This document shows positions 49,266-61,430 of a DNA stretch of 64,000 nt, piece by piece. The translations under genes were made by a program, and so were the position numbers. The stretch is from Mesostigma viride. Taxonomy: Eukaryota > Streptophyta > Mesostigmatophyceae > Mesostigmatales > Mesostigmataceae. Below the pieces are notes generated by a model. It did not search any database, had not been told where the DNA came from, and worked only from the letters and a program-made list of their open reading frames with translations. Positions within the stretch are counted from its first letter, which is position 1. Each line of letters begins with the position of its first letter. The stretch spans positions 2,147,521-2,211,520 of the forward strand of contig RPFO01000165.1 in assembly GCA_009746045.1 (NCBI GenBank). Reading direction: 5' to 3'.

Positions 49266-51347
49266 CCCTTAAACTGTACTGAGTCCGTTTTCGTGGCGCC
49301 AGTTGAACTCGCGCCACTCTAACGGACTGAGTTTGTGGCAGAACCAGGCGCCGCGCCAATAATAATTTAACGGTCAAACCTGGGGGGATCGAAAGATCTA
49401 GACGTAAGCTATGCCTGGCGCTATTCAGACCGTATTTTGGACACCTGGCCAGGGAGATATGCTTGAGCAAAGTTAGGGGGGTACCATGGTCCAACGGGAC
49501 CGACGTGCATGAAAAATATTGACGCGCACGGCTATGGCGGTGCACGCAACTGACTGGTACGAGAGAATGGCTTGACATAATGGACTCAAATTTTGTAGGC
49601 ATGATTTTCAAGTCCTAAAAACGTTTTATCCCCAGCCATGGAACGTTTGAAGATGCGTAGATGGGTCATCGGGGTGCTGGTCGGCGCAGCAAATCATGTC
49701 AGCGGCCAGGCGGTGACAGTGCGAGTGCTGCATGTTGCTAGGCGGAAATTTTCGAGGTATTTGCGCATGGATAAACCTTTGACGTTGTTCCCAACCAGAT
49801 TTGCTAGAATTGGCAGCCAGGAAAGGCTCGAGGCTACGTCCATGAATCGGGCGTGCTGGCTCCCGCAGGAAAGGTAATCTGCTGTTCCGACCTGGTACGT
49901 TCTAGCCTCCTAGCGTGTTCCGTTAACCGTATATGGTTGTATTATCGTTTATAAATAATATCAGGGTTATAATCGAGGGCTTGTGATTGTCATTTTGTTG
50001 TTTTGCTCCCTCTACGCATCGGCTTGTCATAGTTGTGGAATACCATCAGGTCAAGCAGATTTTGGACCATGTTTGGTCGCTGTTAGCTGAGGCTGCAACG
50101 GAAATAGCGTGATAACGGTTGGTATTGGTTAGTAATATGGTAAAGGTGATTACCCAATGCTTTTCCTGGCTCAAACAGCCCGAGACAAGTTCTTTTCTGA
50201 CCAGTTTTAGGCATGGCTTCTTGTTTTGCTGGCCAACGCCCACCTTCTGATTTTGCATCCATTGCATGTGACAAACATGGAGATACCCAATACCTGTTTG
50301 CATGGAAGCATTACCAACTTGTTCATTTTGTTTTCTTTATTGTTGCAAAGAACGTGGAGGTGTTTTGTCATTCATCGGGTGGGTTAGTGATGTAGCTCCT
50401 TGCCACCCCTTTGACGCGCGCTTGAGGCCTTGATTAATGAGCCTTTCACCTATTTTTTAGCATGGTCTTGTGTCTTATATGCTGGCTCAGATCTCAGCTT
50501 CCACGCTGGGCCAGTGGCTGGCCTCGACGACGACGACGCCCGCCGCCAGCGTGCCATGCAGCCCTTGTCAGCCCGCAGCCCGGCTGGCCGCGCATGGGCT
50601 GAGGCCAATGGCCGCACGACCCGCACGTTGGCAGCTGGCACCCAGCTGACAGGGCCTTGTAGGAGGCAGGATCTGCGCACCCAGAGGCGCAATCCGTAGT
50701 TTGGCACATAGCCAGGTAGCCCAATTGACAGTTAGCTACACCCTTGGCTAGTCTTGCGCTATGTATACCGCACGCGCGCGCTAGTGCCATTTTGGCCCCT
50801 TGCGGCATGTTGGCATGTGTTATATGGCATGGTCTCTTGTTTTATCACCTGGGTATGGTGCATGATGCCCAATTGGGCATCCCTTGTTGTTTCATGCCAA
50901 TTGGAATAAAGTTTTGTGTTGTTATGCTACCATTTATACCCCTGCCAGCTGGCACCGTTATAACGGTGCCAGCTGGCTTTGGCCATTTTGTAGCTAGCGT
51001 CCACAGTGTTGTGACATTTCATGTTGTGAATGCATTGATGGCATGTCTATGATTATAATAACCTGCCTTTAAAAGGCCAGGGCCAACTGATTTGTGTAAA
51101 TGGTCGATAATTCATTATATATGTCTCCAACCCCATGTGCACTGTACCCCCCTGAGGGGGGTGCTATTTTTAGCAGGTGTAGGGCATGGATATGTGACCA
51201 ACCAAATTTCCCAAACATTATTTGATATAAAAGCATGCTTGGTTCCAAGGGTGGGCCAGAAAATGTTATTTGGCTAGTTACTCTCAGGCGCACAAAGATA
51301 CCCAAACTCAGTCCGTTCTCGTGGTTCGAGTTTTGACAGTTGAAGGG
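49266..51347. mobile_element. TTAA-flanked piggyBac-type element inside the D reverse transcriptase
   Basis: The 2082-bp element is flanked by TTAA at 49262-49265 and 51348-51351. Its ends are CCCTTAAACTGT and CCCTTCAACTGT, with a further shared block reading GACTCAGTACAGT/ACTCAGTCCG-like. No transposase is recognised. A perfect 34-bp inverted repeat, GCCAGCTGGCACCGTTA and its complement, lies at 50944-50977. Removing the element restores the RT reading KRAFLKGD. Confidence 0.82.
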
Positions 51348-51351
51348 TTAA

Positions 51352-52524
51352 GGGTGATCAGCAGGAAGCACAGGATACTTGGCGCACAATACCCCCTTTC
51401 TTTGTTAAAAGGTGCCTGCAGTGTGGAGGGCAGAGCTGAAGACGAGGTATTTGAGGATTCTCAAAGGCGTGGAAGGCCTTAGATCGAGTCCCATCATCTG
51501 GAGGAAGAGCTTGGAGAAGTACCTCAGGTCTGTCTGTGGTCTCTCAGTCTCTCCAGTTGATCCTTGTCTGTTTCAGGGTAGCTATGAGGGGCTGCCAGCG
51601 TTTGCCTCCCTGCATGGTGATGATCTGCATCTCCTGGGCCATCCCACTTGGCAAGAGTTGACTCTGGCCAGGATCCAGAAACGGTTTGAACTGGGTAAGA
51701 TCCAGTACATGGTTGAGAATGAGCCCATGGTGTTTTGTGGAATGCAGGCGACCTTGGTCCATCAGCAGGGTACATGGTCCATCCAGCTGGAGGGTGGTAA
51801 GGATTATCCTCAGCAGATCATAGATGCCTTGCAGGAGCCCATCACCCAGGCCAGATGTGCAACAATACGAGGTATGTTGGCATGGCTGGCCAGCATTTGT
51901 GCTCCTGACCTGTTGGTACTGAGTCGGTTGACCGATTCCCAACTGGTTGAGGTGGGTGCTGAGAGAGTGGTAGAGGCTGTTCGCATGTCTCCCCCTCTCA
52001 TGCTGGGTCCTTTGGATTTGTACAGGCCTTTTGACATGATGCTCTATGTGGACAGTTCTATGGATAGTAGGAAGGTCACAGAGGTCAGGGGCCGTGCAGC
52101 AGCATTAATATCCCTGGTGCAGGAACAGTCCTCTCTGGTCTGCTGGTACAGTCGGTTGCAAAACAGGGTAACTCCCAGCAGTGACATTGCTGAGTGCAGG
52201 GCAATCTGTGAAGGGCTTCATACTGCTCTTTACTTGAGGGAGCTATTTTACCAGCTATGTCAAGTGGCTTCCTGTCGGTTGCAGATGCACACACTGGTAA
52301 GAACTGACAGCATGGGCATGGTGCAGTTTGTGCACAGGCAGCTGGCCAGGAGCAGGGACCTTGATTATTTGTTGCTCAAGGAAATGTCTTGCTTAGCTAA
52401 CATTGAACATGTGGCTGGCGTGGACAACCCTGCAGATGCTCTCACCAAGCTGGAGGAGAAGGCTGAGCTGCAATACCCTTTGCTTCGTGGGCTCATGGCC
52501 TCCAAGGGGGGAGGGCCAGAGTAG
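51352..52524 (+). CDS. Rest of RT and RNase H, element D
   Basis: After a short shifted stretch the frame from about 51412 reads VEGLRSSPIIWRKSL and the catalytic HGDDLHLLG. RNase H follows: LYVDSSMDSRKV, AECRAICEGLHTAL, RTDSMGMVQFV and GVDNPADALTKL. It is uninterrupted from 51412 to the stop. One base is missing or added near 51408. Confidence 0.87.
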
Positions 52525-53461
52525 ACCAAACAGCCTTGCTCTAGGTGGGAGGCATCCCAGTGGGCTGGGCAGCCACGTGGTGGCTGACAGCAGGTCCTTC
52601 AGAGTTCAGACACACTCTGCTGGACAGGGGTCAGGGTGGAGTCACTCCCCTGGCTGAGAATTTCGCCTGGCTCTGTCATGGAGCTGCAGAAGAGTCTTAA
52701 GGACTTTGTAATGGGCCTTGGGTCTTCATGGAATGGACCCTGCAAGGGCAGCCCAAGTGTTGGCTCTAACAGGTTGCTGTACATTTGTATATATTCTCTG
52801 TAACCAACCTGTTGCATGCTAATAAAATCCCTGGTTGTGTGACCATGTTGGACGTGGTTGCCAGGGGCCTCACTATGGGTTATACTTCTTTATAATAAAA
52901 CATAATCTTGTTATTGTCATGTCTTGTTGTTTGTGATGCTCAGTTCCAGGAGCTGATCCAAACCTGGAGGATATGGGGTGGGGTTCGATTCCCCAGCTGA
53001 CCTCAGCCTGGCATGTATGAATCCTGAGTTTATCCCTCAGTGAGGACATGGGCTCCCCATGTGTTGGCTAACATTTGTCAGGGCTCTCTCAGTCTTTGGA
53101 AGGATTTAAAAGATAAAGGAGGCTCCGTGGCGGGCGCCATATGAACGGGCGCCTGTGATAACTGGATGACCAGGAACTCACAATAGTACGTTCATGGACT
53201 CCTCTATCCAAACTCCTCTGACTAAGTGAAGACCTAACTTTAATCTACACCAGGTTCCCAAAGAAAGGGTTGGGATGTCATGTGGGTCAGAGGGCAACCT
53301 TTGAACCAATGAGCAGGCCTAGCTAATATTTGGAGGCACCTCAGGTTCCAAAAGAAAAGGCAGGTCTGGTCTCTGGGAGGGATCAGATGTTTGAAGGCTT
53401 GTGGGGACAGTGGCTGATAGGTTCTCAGGCTGGTCCAAGCTCCAAAACAAGAAAGGGTTGG
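52525..53461 (+). other. 3' non-coding region of element D
   Basis: It carries a T-arm-like hairpin TGGGGTTCGATTCCCCA at 52979-52995 and two GGGCGCC motifs at 53132-53138 and 53147-53153, at almost the same distances as in element B. Part of the 53240-53460 stretch has repeated purine blocks (CCAAAGAAAGGGTTGGGAT-like). Confidence 0.6.
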
Positions 53462-54118
53462 AGTTAGCATATTGGGGCACCAATGTGCTAGATGGATGCA
53501 GGTTGAGGAGACCTTTCCAACGCCGTGTCAACCGCCTAGAACAGACAAGGGACTAGAAAGTTATCAAGTCCCGAAGTACTGCCGACCGGTGGGCGAGGGC
53601 GGTGCAACTCAGGGCATAGTGGACAGGACACGTGGCAGGCCGTGCCTGCACAGGCTTAGCCTGAACTCTCACGTGACTGGGACACAGTGTACTGAGGGCT
53701 CAACGGTCCTGTGGCTAGTAGAAGCCAGTAGCCAGCCAGCAGGTCTGCAAGGATGTATGTAAGTCCTTGCAGGACTGAGGCAGGTCCTGTGCTGTCCTAG
53801 ACACAGGATAGCCAGAGATTCCTGTATGCTGCCTGCAACAAGGATGCAGGGCAGCGATACGAGGCTCTGGCAAGGTAGCGTTGCACAGCGTTGCTCATGA
53901 CCGAGGAACAAGGATGGAACGAGGTTGCATATAGCTCGAGGCTCAACGAGGCAACGAGCGTCTTCACACACGAACCTTGGTCGTCACGACGAGTGGCGAG
54001 CCTATCGAGGGTCGTAGGCCTGGTGTGAGGATAAAGGTTGCTAGCCAGCAGCCTAGGGTCATTCCAGCCGGCAAGGACCAGGAGCTCACAAGCTCTGCTG
54101 ACGAGTTGCTGCGCAAAT
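53462..54118 (+). repeat. 3' LTR of element D
   Basis: The repeat opens AGTTAGCATATTGG. It shows more than ten differences from the left copy, including small indels near 53606, 53722, 53757 and 54076. A purine tract ACAAGAAAGGG precedes it. Confidence 0.9.
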
Positions 54119-54149
54119 TCTGGAAGTGCCAAAAATGGTCCTCCCGACT

Positions 54150-54686
54150 GAAAGAGATCTGACTGAAATTTTTTTAAAACAGTACGAGCAAAATTTGACT
54201 TGGAGGAGCGGAGCGTAGTACGATGCTTACTGGACGAAGTTTTCGAGATTCTGTAGCGATTCTGGACTGATCAGCGCTGATAGAATCTGAATTTGGGTGA
54301 AATCATAAGTGCTACGAAAATTTGCCCTGAACGCATGCTAAACGTGGCCTGAAATCGTTTTCGGTTGTGCGGTCACTAGTTTCGAGCAATAAAAACGAAT
54401 CCAAGCCGAGTTCAGGCCGATTTTTTGTAGTTCCGAGGAATAAAAATTAGTTTGGAAGATTTCCCCGTGAGGGACGGAGCGTGGGATCGACGGTGCGGCG
54501 GGCCGTCGCGAGCGCGCGCGATGGGAAGCCCCCAAAGGAAGGCCGCCGAGCGTTCGCCCCCCGGCGTAGTGGCCGGCCCGGTAGGCGGGCGCTCCGCCCG
54601 GCGGCCCGAAACTTTCGGCGGAGGCCTCAGGGCCCCTGGTGGCGTAGTGCGTCCGAATAAGTGGGGGGGCTTGGCCCCCCCACCTT
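54150..54686. repeat. Unit 4 of the array, right part
   Basis: It continues 23633-24225 after the nested insertion, starting GAAAGAGATCTGACTG as in unit 3 at 21689. Confidence 0.85.
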
Positions 54687-55889
54687 GCCCCCTTCTAGTG
54701 ACTACGATTAACACGGACCCAAAAGTTTGGCGAACGGTGAGGCCCGAAAAGTGGCCCGTACGAAAACCGCGAGCGCAGGGCGACCGATAGTCAGGGCGAT
54801 CCGGAGATCCGCGGTGGCGCCCAATCGGAGCAGTTGCCCGAAAAGTGGCAAACTAGGCAGATCGACTGTCACAAAGGCTGAACGGGGTCTGAAACGGCAG
54901 TTATGTCCAGATCCGGTTCAGCACTTTTGCTCGCAGATGGGAGGCCAGCCAATGGCCGCGGCCAGATATAAATACGGAACCCGGCACGATGTCGGATTGT
55001 TGCGCGCCCCGTCAAACAATGTCGCGAACCTGAACATTCCAAACAAGCTGGAGAAGGTTAACTGATCTGGGACGAGTAACTCCGCGTACTCGGCCCATCG
55101 CGAGGTCGAGAACGCGCCGTTCTCGGGAGCTGTACAACCCCGGCATGTACAGGCAAGGTTTGTTCAGTTCAACTGAATTGAGTTGTACTGAACGTCCAGA
55201 AAATGTGGAGAAACCGTAACATTTCGGGCGATATGGCCGTCTAACTAACGTTCAAATTTCTTTCAGAAAACGTATTCCCGAGCTTCCGTATTACTTTTCG
55301 ATTCAGACCGAAGTTATAGTCTGAACGTGATCTGACTGATATTTATTCTAAAACGACGGAGCGTTCATTTACCGTATTGCTGCGAGATTCCGTAGAACTG
55401 TTCGATTTATATAGATGTTGAAGACTTAACGTTGTACGAACTAAATTTTACTTGAAGAGTCCACGTACAAATTGACTTGGAGAAGTTGAGCGAACTAAGA
55501 TGATTGCTGGACGTATTTCTGCGAGATTTCGCACCGAGTCTGGATTCAGCGCATTTAAAATCTGAGGTCCGCCGAAATGTTACGGAATTTAGGTCTGAAC
55601 GTGGCCTGAAATTGTGGCCACTGCAGACTCTGCTGCCCAATCGCCCATGGCGTGGGATTCAACTAATTAAGGCGTGCCTGTATTTCATGATGTGTATAGC
55701 ATTGTATGCTTATATATAATGGTCGATCGACGAAAGTTAAAAATGGTATATAGACCCCAACATAAGGTTATTAGCGTGTAAAGTGAATTCGTAGACGTAA
55801 ATGTCGAGACAGTGCTCGGAAGAGTTCAGAACGATGAGGAGACGGAATGCGAAGAGAAAGTCGTTAGTTACAGTTATGTCCAAATCCGG
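54687..55889. repeat. Unit 5 of the array, diverged
   Basis: It starts GCCCCCTTCTAGTG and follows the other units to about 55615 with growing divergence. 55616-55870 has no clear match and no gene. A short array-like TTATGTCCAAATCCGG lies at its end, where the hAT element is inserted. Confidence 0.7.
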
Positions 55890-56429
55890 CAGTGTACAGC
55901 CATACGCAATACGCAACCATACGGGGCCCATGGGTATGGTGTATAATACGCCATACGGGGTATAATACGCAAATCATACGGGGACTCTTGAAAATGCTGT
56001 TTTTTGCATGGTTCAGGGGGTTCTTCAACATTCTGACCAATCAGGCATGTTTTTTGTGTGTTCTTGCAACACCACTTGCCTTTATTTAACACATCATCAC
56101 ATAATATTGCCGTTGCCGTCGCTGCATGCCTACAAATACAAGCATTGTACATCTGTTGTTATTAATAATGTCTGTAAATAGCACACGGTCAGTCGGCCAA
56201 CTTGCCAAAGGTAATAAGACATTGTGCCAGAAACAGACATCTTGCCTACTCGTGGTAGGCCACCATGCAATATTTATCTACATGAAGCAAGAATCCATAC
56301 GGGCTGCCAACAATGTGGCTAGCGTGCAGGATACCATGCATGCCAGCAACCCGACCCAGCTTCCCTAAACCATTAACACATATGGTACGGTGGCTGGCTA
56401 GCAGCAGCCTGCATGGCTAAATAAGGCAT

Positions 56430-56729
56430 TTATGTGCATCGCGAGTCACACCAAATACCCCGCAGCCTGCGACGTAATGCCTCCGGCGGCCTCTTGCACT
56501 CGCTCACTCTTGCCTCCTTCGCGTACGTAGCGCCCATGATATGGCGGGTGCTAGCCTTGCTCGGGTGGTAGAACCCGAGAATTCTGCATCCAAAAGTGTG
56601 CACGTCACTTAGCTTGTAGTTACCTGTCGGCTGCCCTTTCTTGTTGAGAGTCTGTTCTTTCACGATGTGTGTCCAGACAGTCTCGAATACGGCCTGCATC
56701 TCGTCGGCCCAGTCATCATCGTGTTCCAT
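56430..56729 (-). CDS. Hypothetical ORF in the hAT-type element
   Basis: The 99-residue minus-strand frame starts MEHDDDWADEMQAVFETVW and contains LNKKGQPTGNYKLSDVHTF. I do not recognise it. It reads like protein rather than random sequence and could be a captured exon. Confidence 0.35.
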   Translation of the reverse strand: MEHDDDWADEMQAVFETVWTHIVKEQTLNKKGQPTGNYKLSDVHTFGCRILGFYHPSKASTRHIMGATYAKEARVSECKRPPEALRRRLRGIWCDSRCT

Positions 56730-57039
56730 AGACCCACACCATCACCCTCGCTAGCCATGGTGCCTGGATGTCAATTGTGCTACGATTAAATGTTAGGTGC
56801 CAGATGCGCGCCCTTGTTGGCAGACAACATAACTTCGTCACCTAATTTCCTCGTCCTTCGTCTCCTAGACCCTAGTCCGACACGCAGCAATCTGCAGCAA
56901 TGCACGTACAGTCGTACATGCACGGCCAGCTTGGCACCTGCATGTCGTTCGCGGAGTTCCAGGTCGCCTAGATACAGTCTAGTTCCGGCTCCACGTGCCG
57001 TCCAAAATGATGCCAGAAGCTACTTCGAACGCGGTTCAT

Positions 57040-57100
57040 ACGCAAAAAATACGCAAAAAATACGCAATACGCAAAAAATACGCAAAAAATACGCAGTGCG
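57040..57100. repeat. AATACGCAAAA tandem repeat
   Basis: The unit AATACGCAAAA and shorter variants repeat about six times near the right end of the hAT-type element. Confidence 0.75.
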
Positions 57101-57190
57101 TATTTTTTTTCCCATTTTCATACGGAAATCTTGCGTATGGCGTATAATACGCGCCATACGGCGTATTATACGCCGTATGGCTGTTCACTG

Positions 57191-57290
57191 AAATCCGGTT
57201 CAGGCACTTTTGCGGGCAGGTGGGGAGGCCAGCCAATGGCCGCGGCCAGATAAAAATACGGAACCCGGCACGATGTCGGCTTGCCAGGTT
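57191..57290. repeat. Array-unit fragment right of the hAT element
   Basis: GCACTTTTGCGGGCAGGTGG and the following 60 bp match the 1.15-kb units (for example 21330-21410). Together with 55870-55889 it is the target of the hAT insertion. Confidence 0.75.
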
Positions 57291-57575
57291 GTGAAATACG
57301 TCGGTACGTCAAATACGTCGGCCTCCAAAATACGGGTATATACGTAGACCCCGGCAGAATACGTCGGCTTGAATACGGCAAAATACGACAGTGTGCAATT
57401 CGGCCTTTAGAGCATGGTTATGAATGGGCCTTTTGGGTTTGAGGCTTTAGGGTATAGTTATGCAATATGGTTACCACTCATGGCAAGGTGCAGTCAAGTC
57501 AGAACACTGACAACCATTACCATGCATGAATGAGACAACGAGCTATCAAATCTGATCATCCTATATCAAAATGGG
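57291..57575. other. Repeat-derived stretch
   Basis: AATACGTCGG-like motifs recur at 57294-57372. A CAGTGTGCAATTC at 57378 could be another hAT terminus, but no partner end was identified. Confidence 0.3.
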
Positions 57576-58019
57576 TCATGAATGAATAACTAGTTGCCTT
57601 TTCTTTTGCTTCTGAAGAAGTTTGCCTGCCAGCAGCCACCGACTGGGAGCAGTGATCAGCCCTTTGTACTGACTCAGGCCGGAAATCATTGCCTTGAAAA
57701 ACCGGCTCTGAGCCGCGTGAAAGGAAATTGCATTCTCAACACAGAAGTTGGCCACCAGGAGCTGGCACTCCTCTTCGTTGCAGGGGTTCACAAACCTCGT
57801 CATTGTTTGCTGGCGAGGATCACCTGCAATGGCCGACCCCGAAGCAAGGCCCTGGCCGCTCTCCGCCACTGCCCTGAAGCTCAGGTGCTGCTGCTTCTTC
57901 GCCTTCAGCCCGGCCTTCTTGGCCCACAACTCTTGGAATTCTAGCTTCCGTTTCCCAATCTTTGCGTCAGGGCAGGCCTCTATGTCGCGTCTGCGTGCCA
58001 CAATCTCCGGCGCCACCAT
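57576..58019 (-). pseudogene. hAT-type transposase fragment (DUF659-like N-terminal region)
   Basis: The 147-residue frame has a basic N-terminal part (KKAGLKAKKQQHLSF). FCVENAISFHAAQSRFFKAM, then LITAPSRWLLAGKLL, follow. This is the pattern of the region before the catalytic core in hAT transposases (FFYENNIPFNVVDSPSFK-type). The RNase H core and C-terminal dimerisation region are missing. It lies outside the CAGTG element at 55890-57190 and is probably a separate insertion. Confidence 0.55.
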
Positions 58020-58121
58020 GGCGGCTGGCCACTCAGCTTAATTTGGTAAAACCCAAATGAGCTGAGCTGATGTGCCTGCCTTAACTGCATGCCCTGTGGG
58101 GTGGGCGAGGACCTGTCCCAT

Positions 58122-59430
58122 GATTTATTCGAATTTCAGCATACCATTCGATATACTTTAGAGATATTTCAGCGTCAGATACTTGGAAATTTCGTTACGG
58201 TCGTATCTCCAGTGAAATTCTGACAAATTTCTCCGCTCGGACTGAACCACAATCAATTTCCGCATACCATTCGCGTCGGATACTTGGAAATTTCGTTACG
58301 TTCGTATCGCCAGTGAAATTCTGACAAATTTTAATCTGAACTATTTCGCCCCACCCTGACTGAACGCCAGTTCGGCTCTGAACCTTCCACCCGTCCTGCA
58401 AATTTGATCCATCCGTTCAGAAAATCGCATTCCATTGACGTTGTGGCCGTTATTCGAGCGCGTTATTCGAAACGGCGTGCACCGGTTGGTCCCCGTCCAA
58501 AGTGGTGCAACGGGAAACTGTGAAAAGTTTTAGTACAGATATCGGTTCGCCAGTAGCTTGTTTGACGGTTAAACAAGTCAACGCGCCGTAATTCCTGAGG
58601 CCGCGCGGATTGGCGAGACGCCCCACCTGCCCGCAAAAGTCTGAACATGTTCAGTTTTTCAGACCCGTTCAGGAAAACACGACACTCGATCTCTAAGGTT
58701 TGGGGAATTTCTTTGTACTACGCGATTGGCCATCTCGCTACGGTTCTGGACGTCGTCCGCTCCCGCGCTAGGGGGCGCGGGGGACGGCCCCACTTTCGGC
58801 CTACGGCCTCGGCCAAAGTTTTCGGGCTTCGTAAATCGTAGTTACATTAGGGGACAAGAAAAAAGTGGGGGAGGGGGGGCTATCGCCCCCCCTCCCCGAC
58901 TTGAGAGGACGTGACTCGCCGCTAGCGGCCCAGAGGCCGATAGTCGACCTTCTGGGCGCCAACCGCACCGGCCCGCGCGACGCGCCAAGACCCTTCCACG
59001 GAGGACGCGCGAGCGGACGATTCCGACCGGGACGAACCACCGCCGTGCGCCACGCGCAACGGACCCTTCCCCGTGAACACCGTGGAAGCTCTCCGAGCTT
59101 GAGATACTTGGAAATTTCGTCACGTTCGTATCGAAAATGAAATTTCTGACAAATTTGTCAGCTCGGACTGAACCACAATGAATTTCAGCATACCATTCAA
59201 GTATGTTCAAGTTGGGGGCCCCTTCGGGGTCCGGACTTTTTGGCGCCTGAGCGGGCGATTGGCGCGTACACCCGCGGGGTGCGTTCTCGGGAACGCCGGC
59301 GCCACGCGGGGCGCGCAGCGCGAAGGGGCAGTGGCCGAGGGCGCCGAGGCGGGGGGGCCAGCGGGAGCCCAAAAATTTCGGCTTCGTACGGCCCGTCCGC
59401 GGGCGGAGCCCCCTGCTTAGAATTACGTAC
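58122..59430. repeat. Inverted relative of the array family, copy X
   Basis: It is highly similar to 62617-63483. Parts match the reverse complement of the 1.15-kb units, for example CACCTGCCCGCAAAAG and AAATCGTAGTTACATTAGG next to a GC-rich hairpin GGGGGGGCTATCGCCCCCCC. GATACTTGGAAATTTCGT recurs near 58171, 58276 and 59103. No gene is supported. Confidence 0.8.
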
Positions 59431-60436
59431 ATGCAAATTCGAGGCTATGGCGGTGCAGAAAACTGATTGGTGTAGGAGCATCGACAGTGCATGGATTCGT
59501 TCCAAATATTGTAGGCATTTTTTATGAGTTATGGCTGGGATGAGTAGGTCATCCAGCAACATCTGGGTGTAGTTCGTGGCATGTTTCCCTACCCTTTTGG
59601 GAATGCCCTTGGGGCCAGGCCAGGTCAGAATATGCCGCCCTGGCCGGCCAAGCCGCTGGGGCCTGCCAGACCAAAGTCCCTATATGAGTGTGCTTTGGTC
59701 CCAATATGGACACTAAACTGTTTTAGGTTAGTTTGTGGACATTACCATGCAAGGTGCAACTGGCTCCTATTGTTAGGCGCGAGTTGGACACGATTTGAGG
59801 GCTAAAAGCTAAAATTGTTTGCTGACACAGCTAGCCCGCAACACACGTAGCATAGTTGTCACACTTCATGTAGTGTTCAAGTTGGGGCATGATGCAGACA
59901 ATGTTTGTTCCAACTCTGATTTATTATAATGAGTTGTCTTGAGCACTTCATAATGAGATTAGCACAGCTCATTTTAAGACACACCACCGCATCTTTATCA
60001 AACAATCCCATCCAATTCCCAACTTCACCATGGAATGGCCATCAAATGTTAGCATGTGCACGATCGCTCATGCCCACTTCAAAATCACCTGAAGAAAGAA
60101 AGTTTTGTATTCGCTAACTTCTTTATAACCACCACCAGTATGGGGCAACCACAGGCCCTCACTGTGACCACTGTGACCACGGCAAGGGCACGCCATCACA
60201 TGCAGCCATAAATGTATCTAACGAAGCAAGGCCAGCTGGTATCCAGGCGGCATGTTGCCACCACACACGTCTCGGTTACGGCGCGGTCACCCATCTTCAT
60301 GTCCCTGCAAATATGCACCCCATAGCAACGTGTGACAACCCACAAGACCCCACGGTGCCCTTTTGCGGGATCGCAGGGCATGGCAGGGCATGTGCGTGTG
60401 TACCACCCCTACCTGCCTGCCCAACGCCCCACTCCC
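59431..60436. other. Unassigned region
   Basis: No gene is supported. The first 110 bp (GGCTATGGCGGTGCAGAAAA and following) resemble 49530-49610 inside the TTAA element, so a piggyBac-type remnant is likely. Confidence 0.35.

Positions 60437-61430
<994 letters not shown>

Larger units (their letters stand above)
34915..54118 (+). mobile_element. LTR retrotransposon D, hit by several later insertions
   Basis: The duplication TCTGG lies at 34910-34914 and 54119-54123, in the right end of the piggyBac element. Its LTRs of 655 and 657 bp differ at many positions and by small indels, so D is older than B and C. It holds ORF0 (split by C), gag (split by a TTAA element), an integrase C-terminus, protease, RT (split by a second TTAA element) and RNase H. 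The integrase catalytic core is missing. About 8 kb remains without the inserts. Confidence 0.9.
24226..54149 (+). mobile_element. piggyBac-type DNA transposon, split by LTR elements B and D
   Basis: The left end is TTAA followed by CCCTTAGTCGGG and an internal hairpin CCACCCGACC/GGTCGGGTGG-like. The element reads 24226-24270, then 32095-34914, then 54119-54149 once LTR elements B and D and one copy of each target duplication are removed. Its own length is about 2.9 kb and it codes a DDD transposase. The right end stops at CCCGACT; the expected AAGGG and TTAA are missing, and array sequence follows directly. The intronic MITE at 2758-4101 is a deleted relative. Confidence 0.85.
55890..57190. 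mobile_element. hAT-type element with CAGTG ends
   Basis: The 1301-bp element is flanked by the 8-bp duplication AAATCCGG at 55882-55889 and 57191-57198. Its inverted ends read CAGTGNACAGCCATACG. Both are hAT marks. Sub-terminal regions are rich in repeated CATACG and AATACGC motifs (55901-55985 and 57040-57180), which could be transposase binding sites. No transposase is encoded. Confidence 0.87.
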
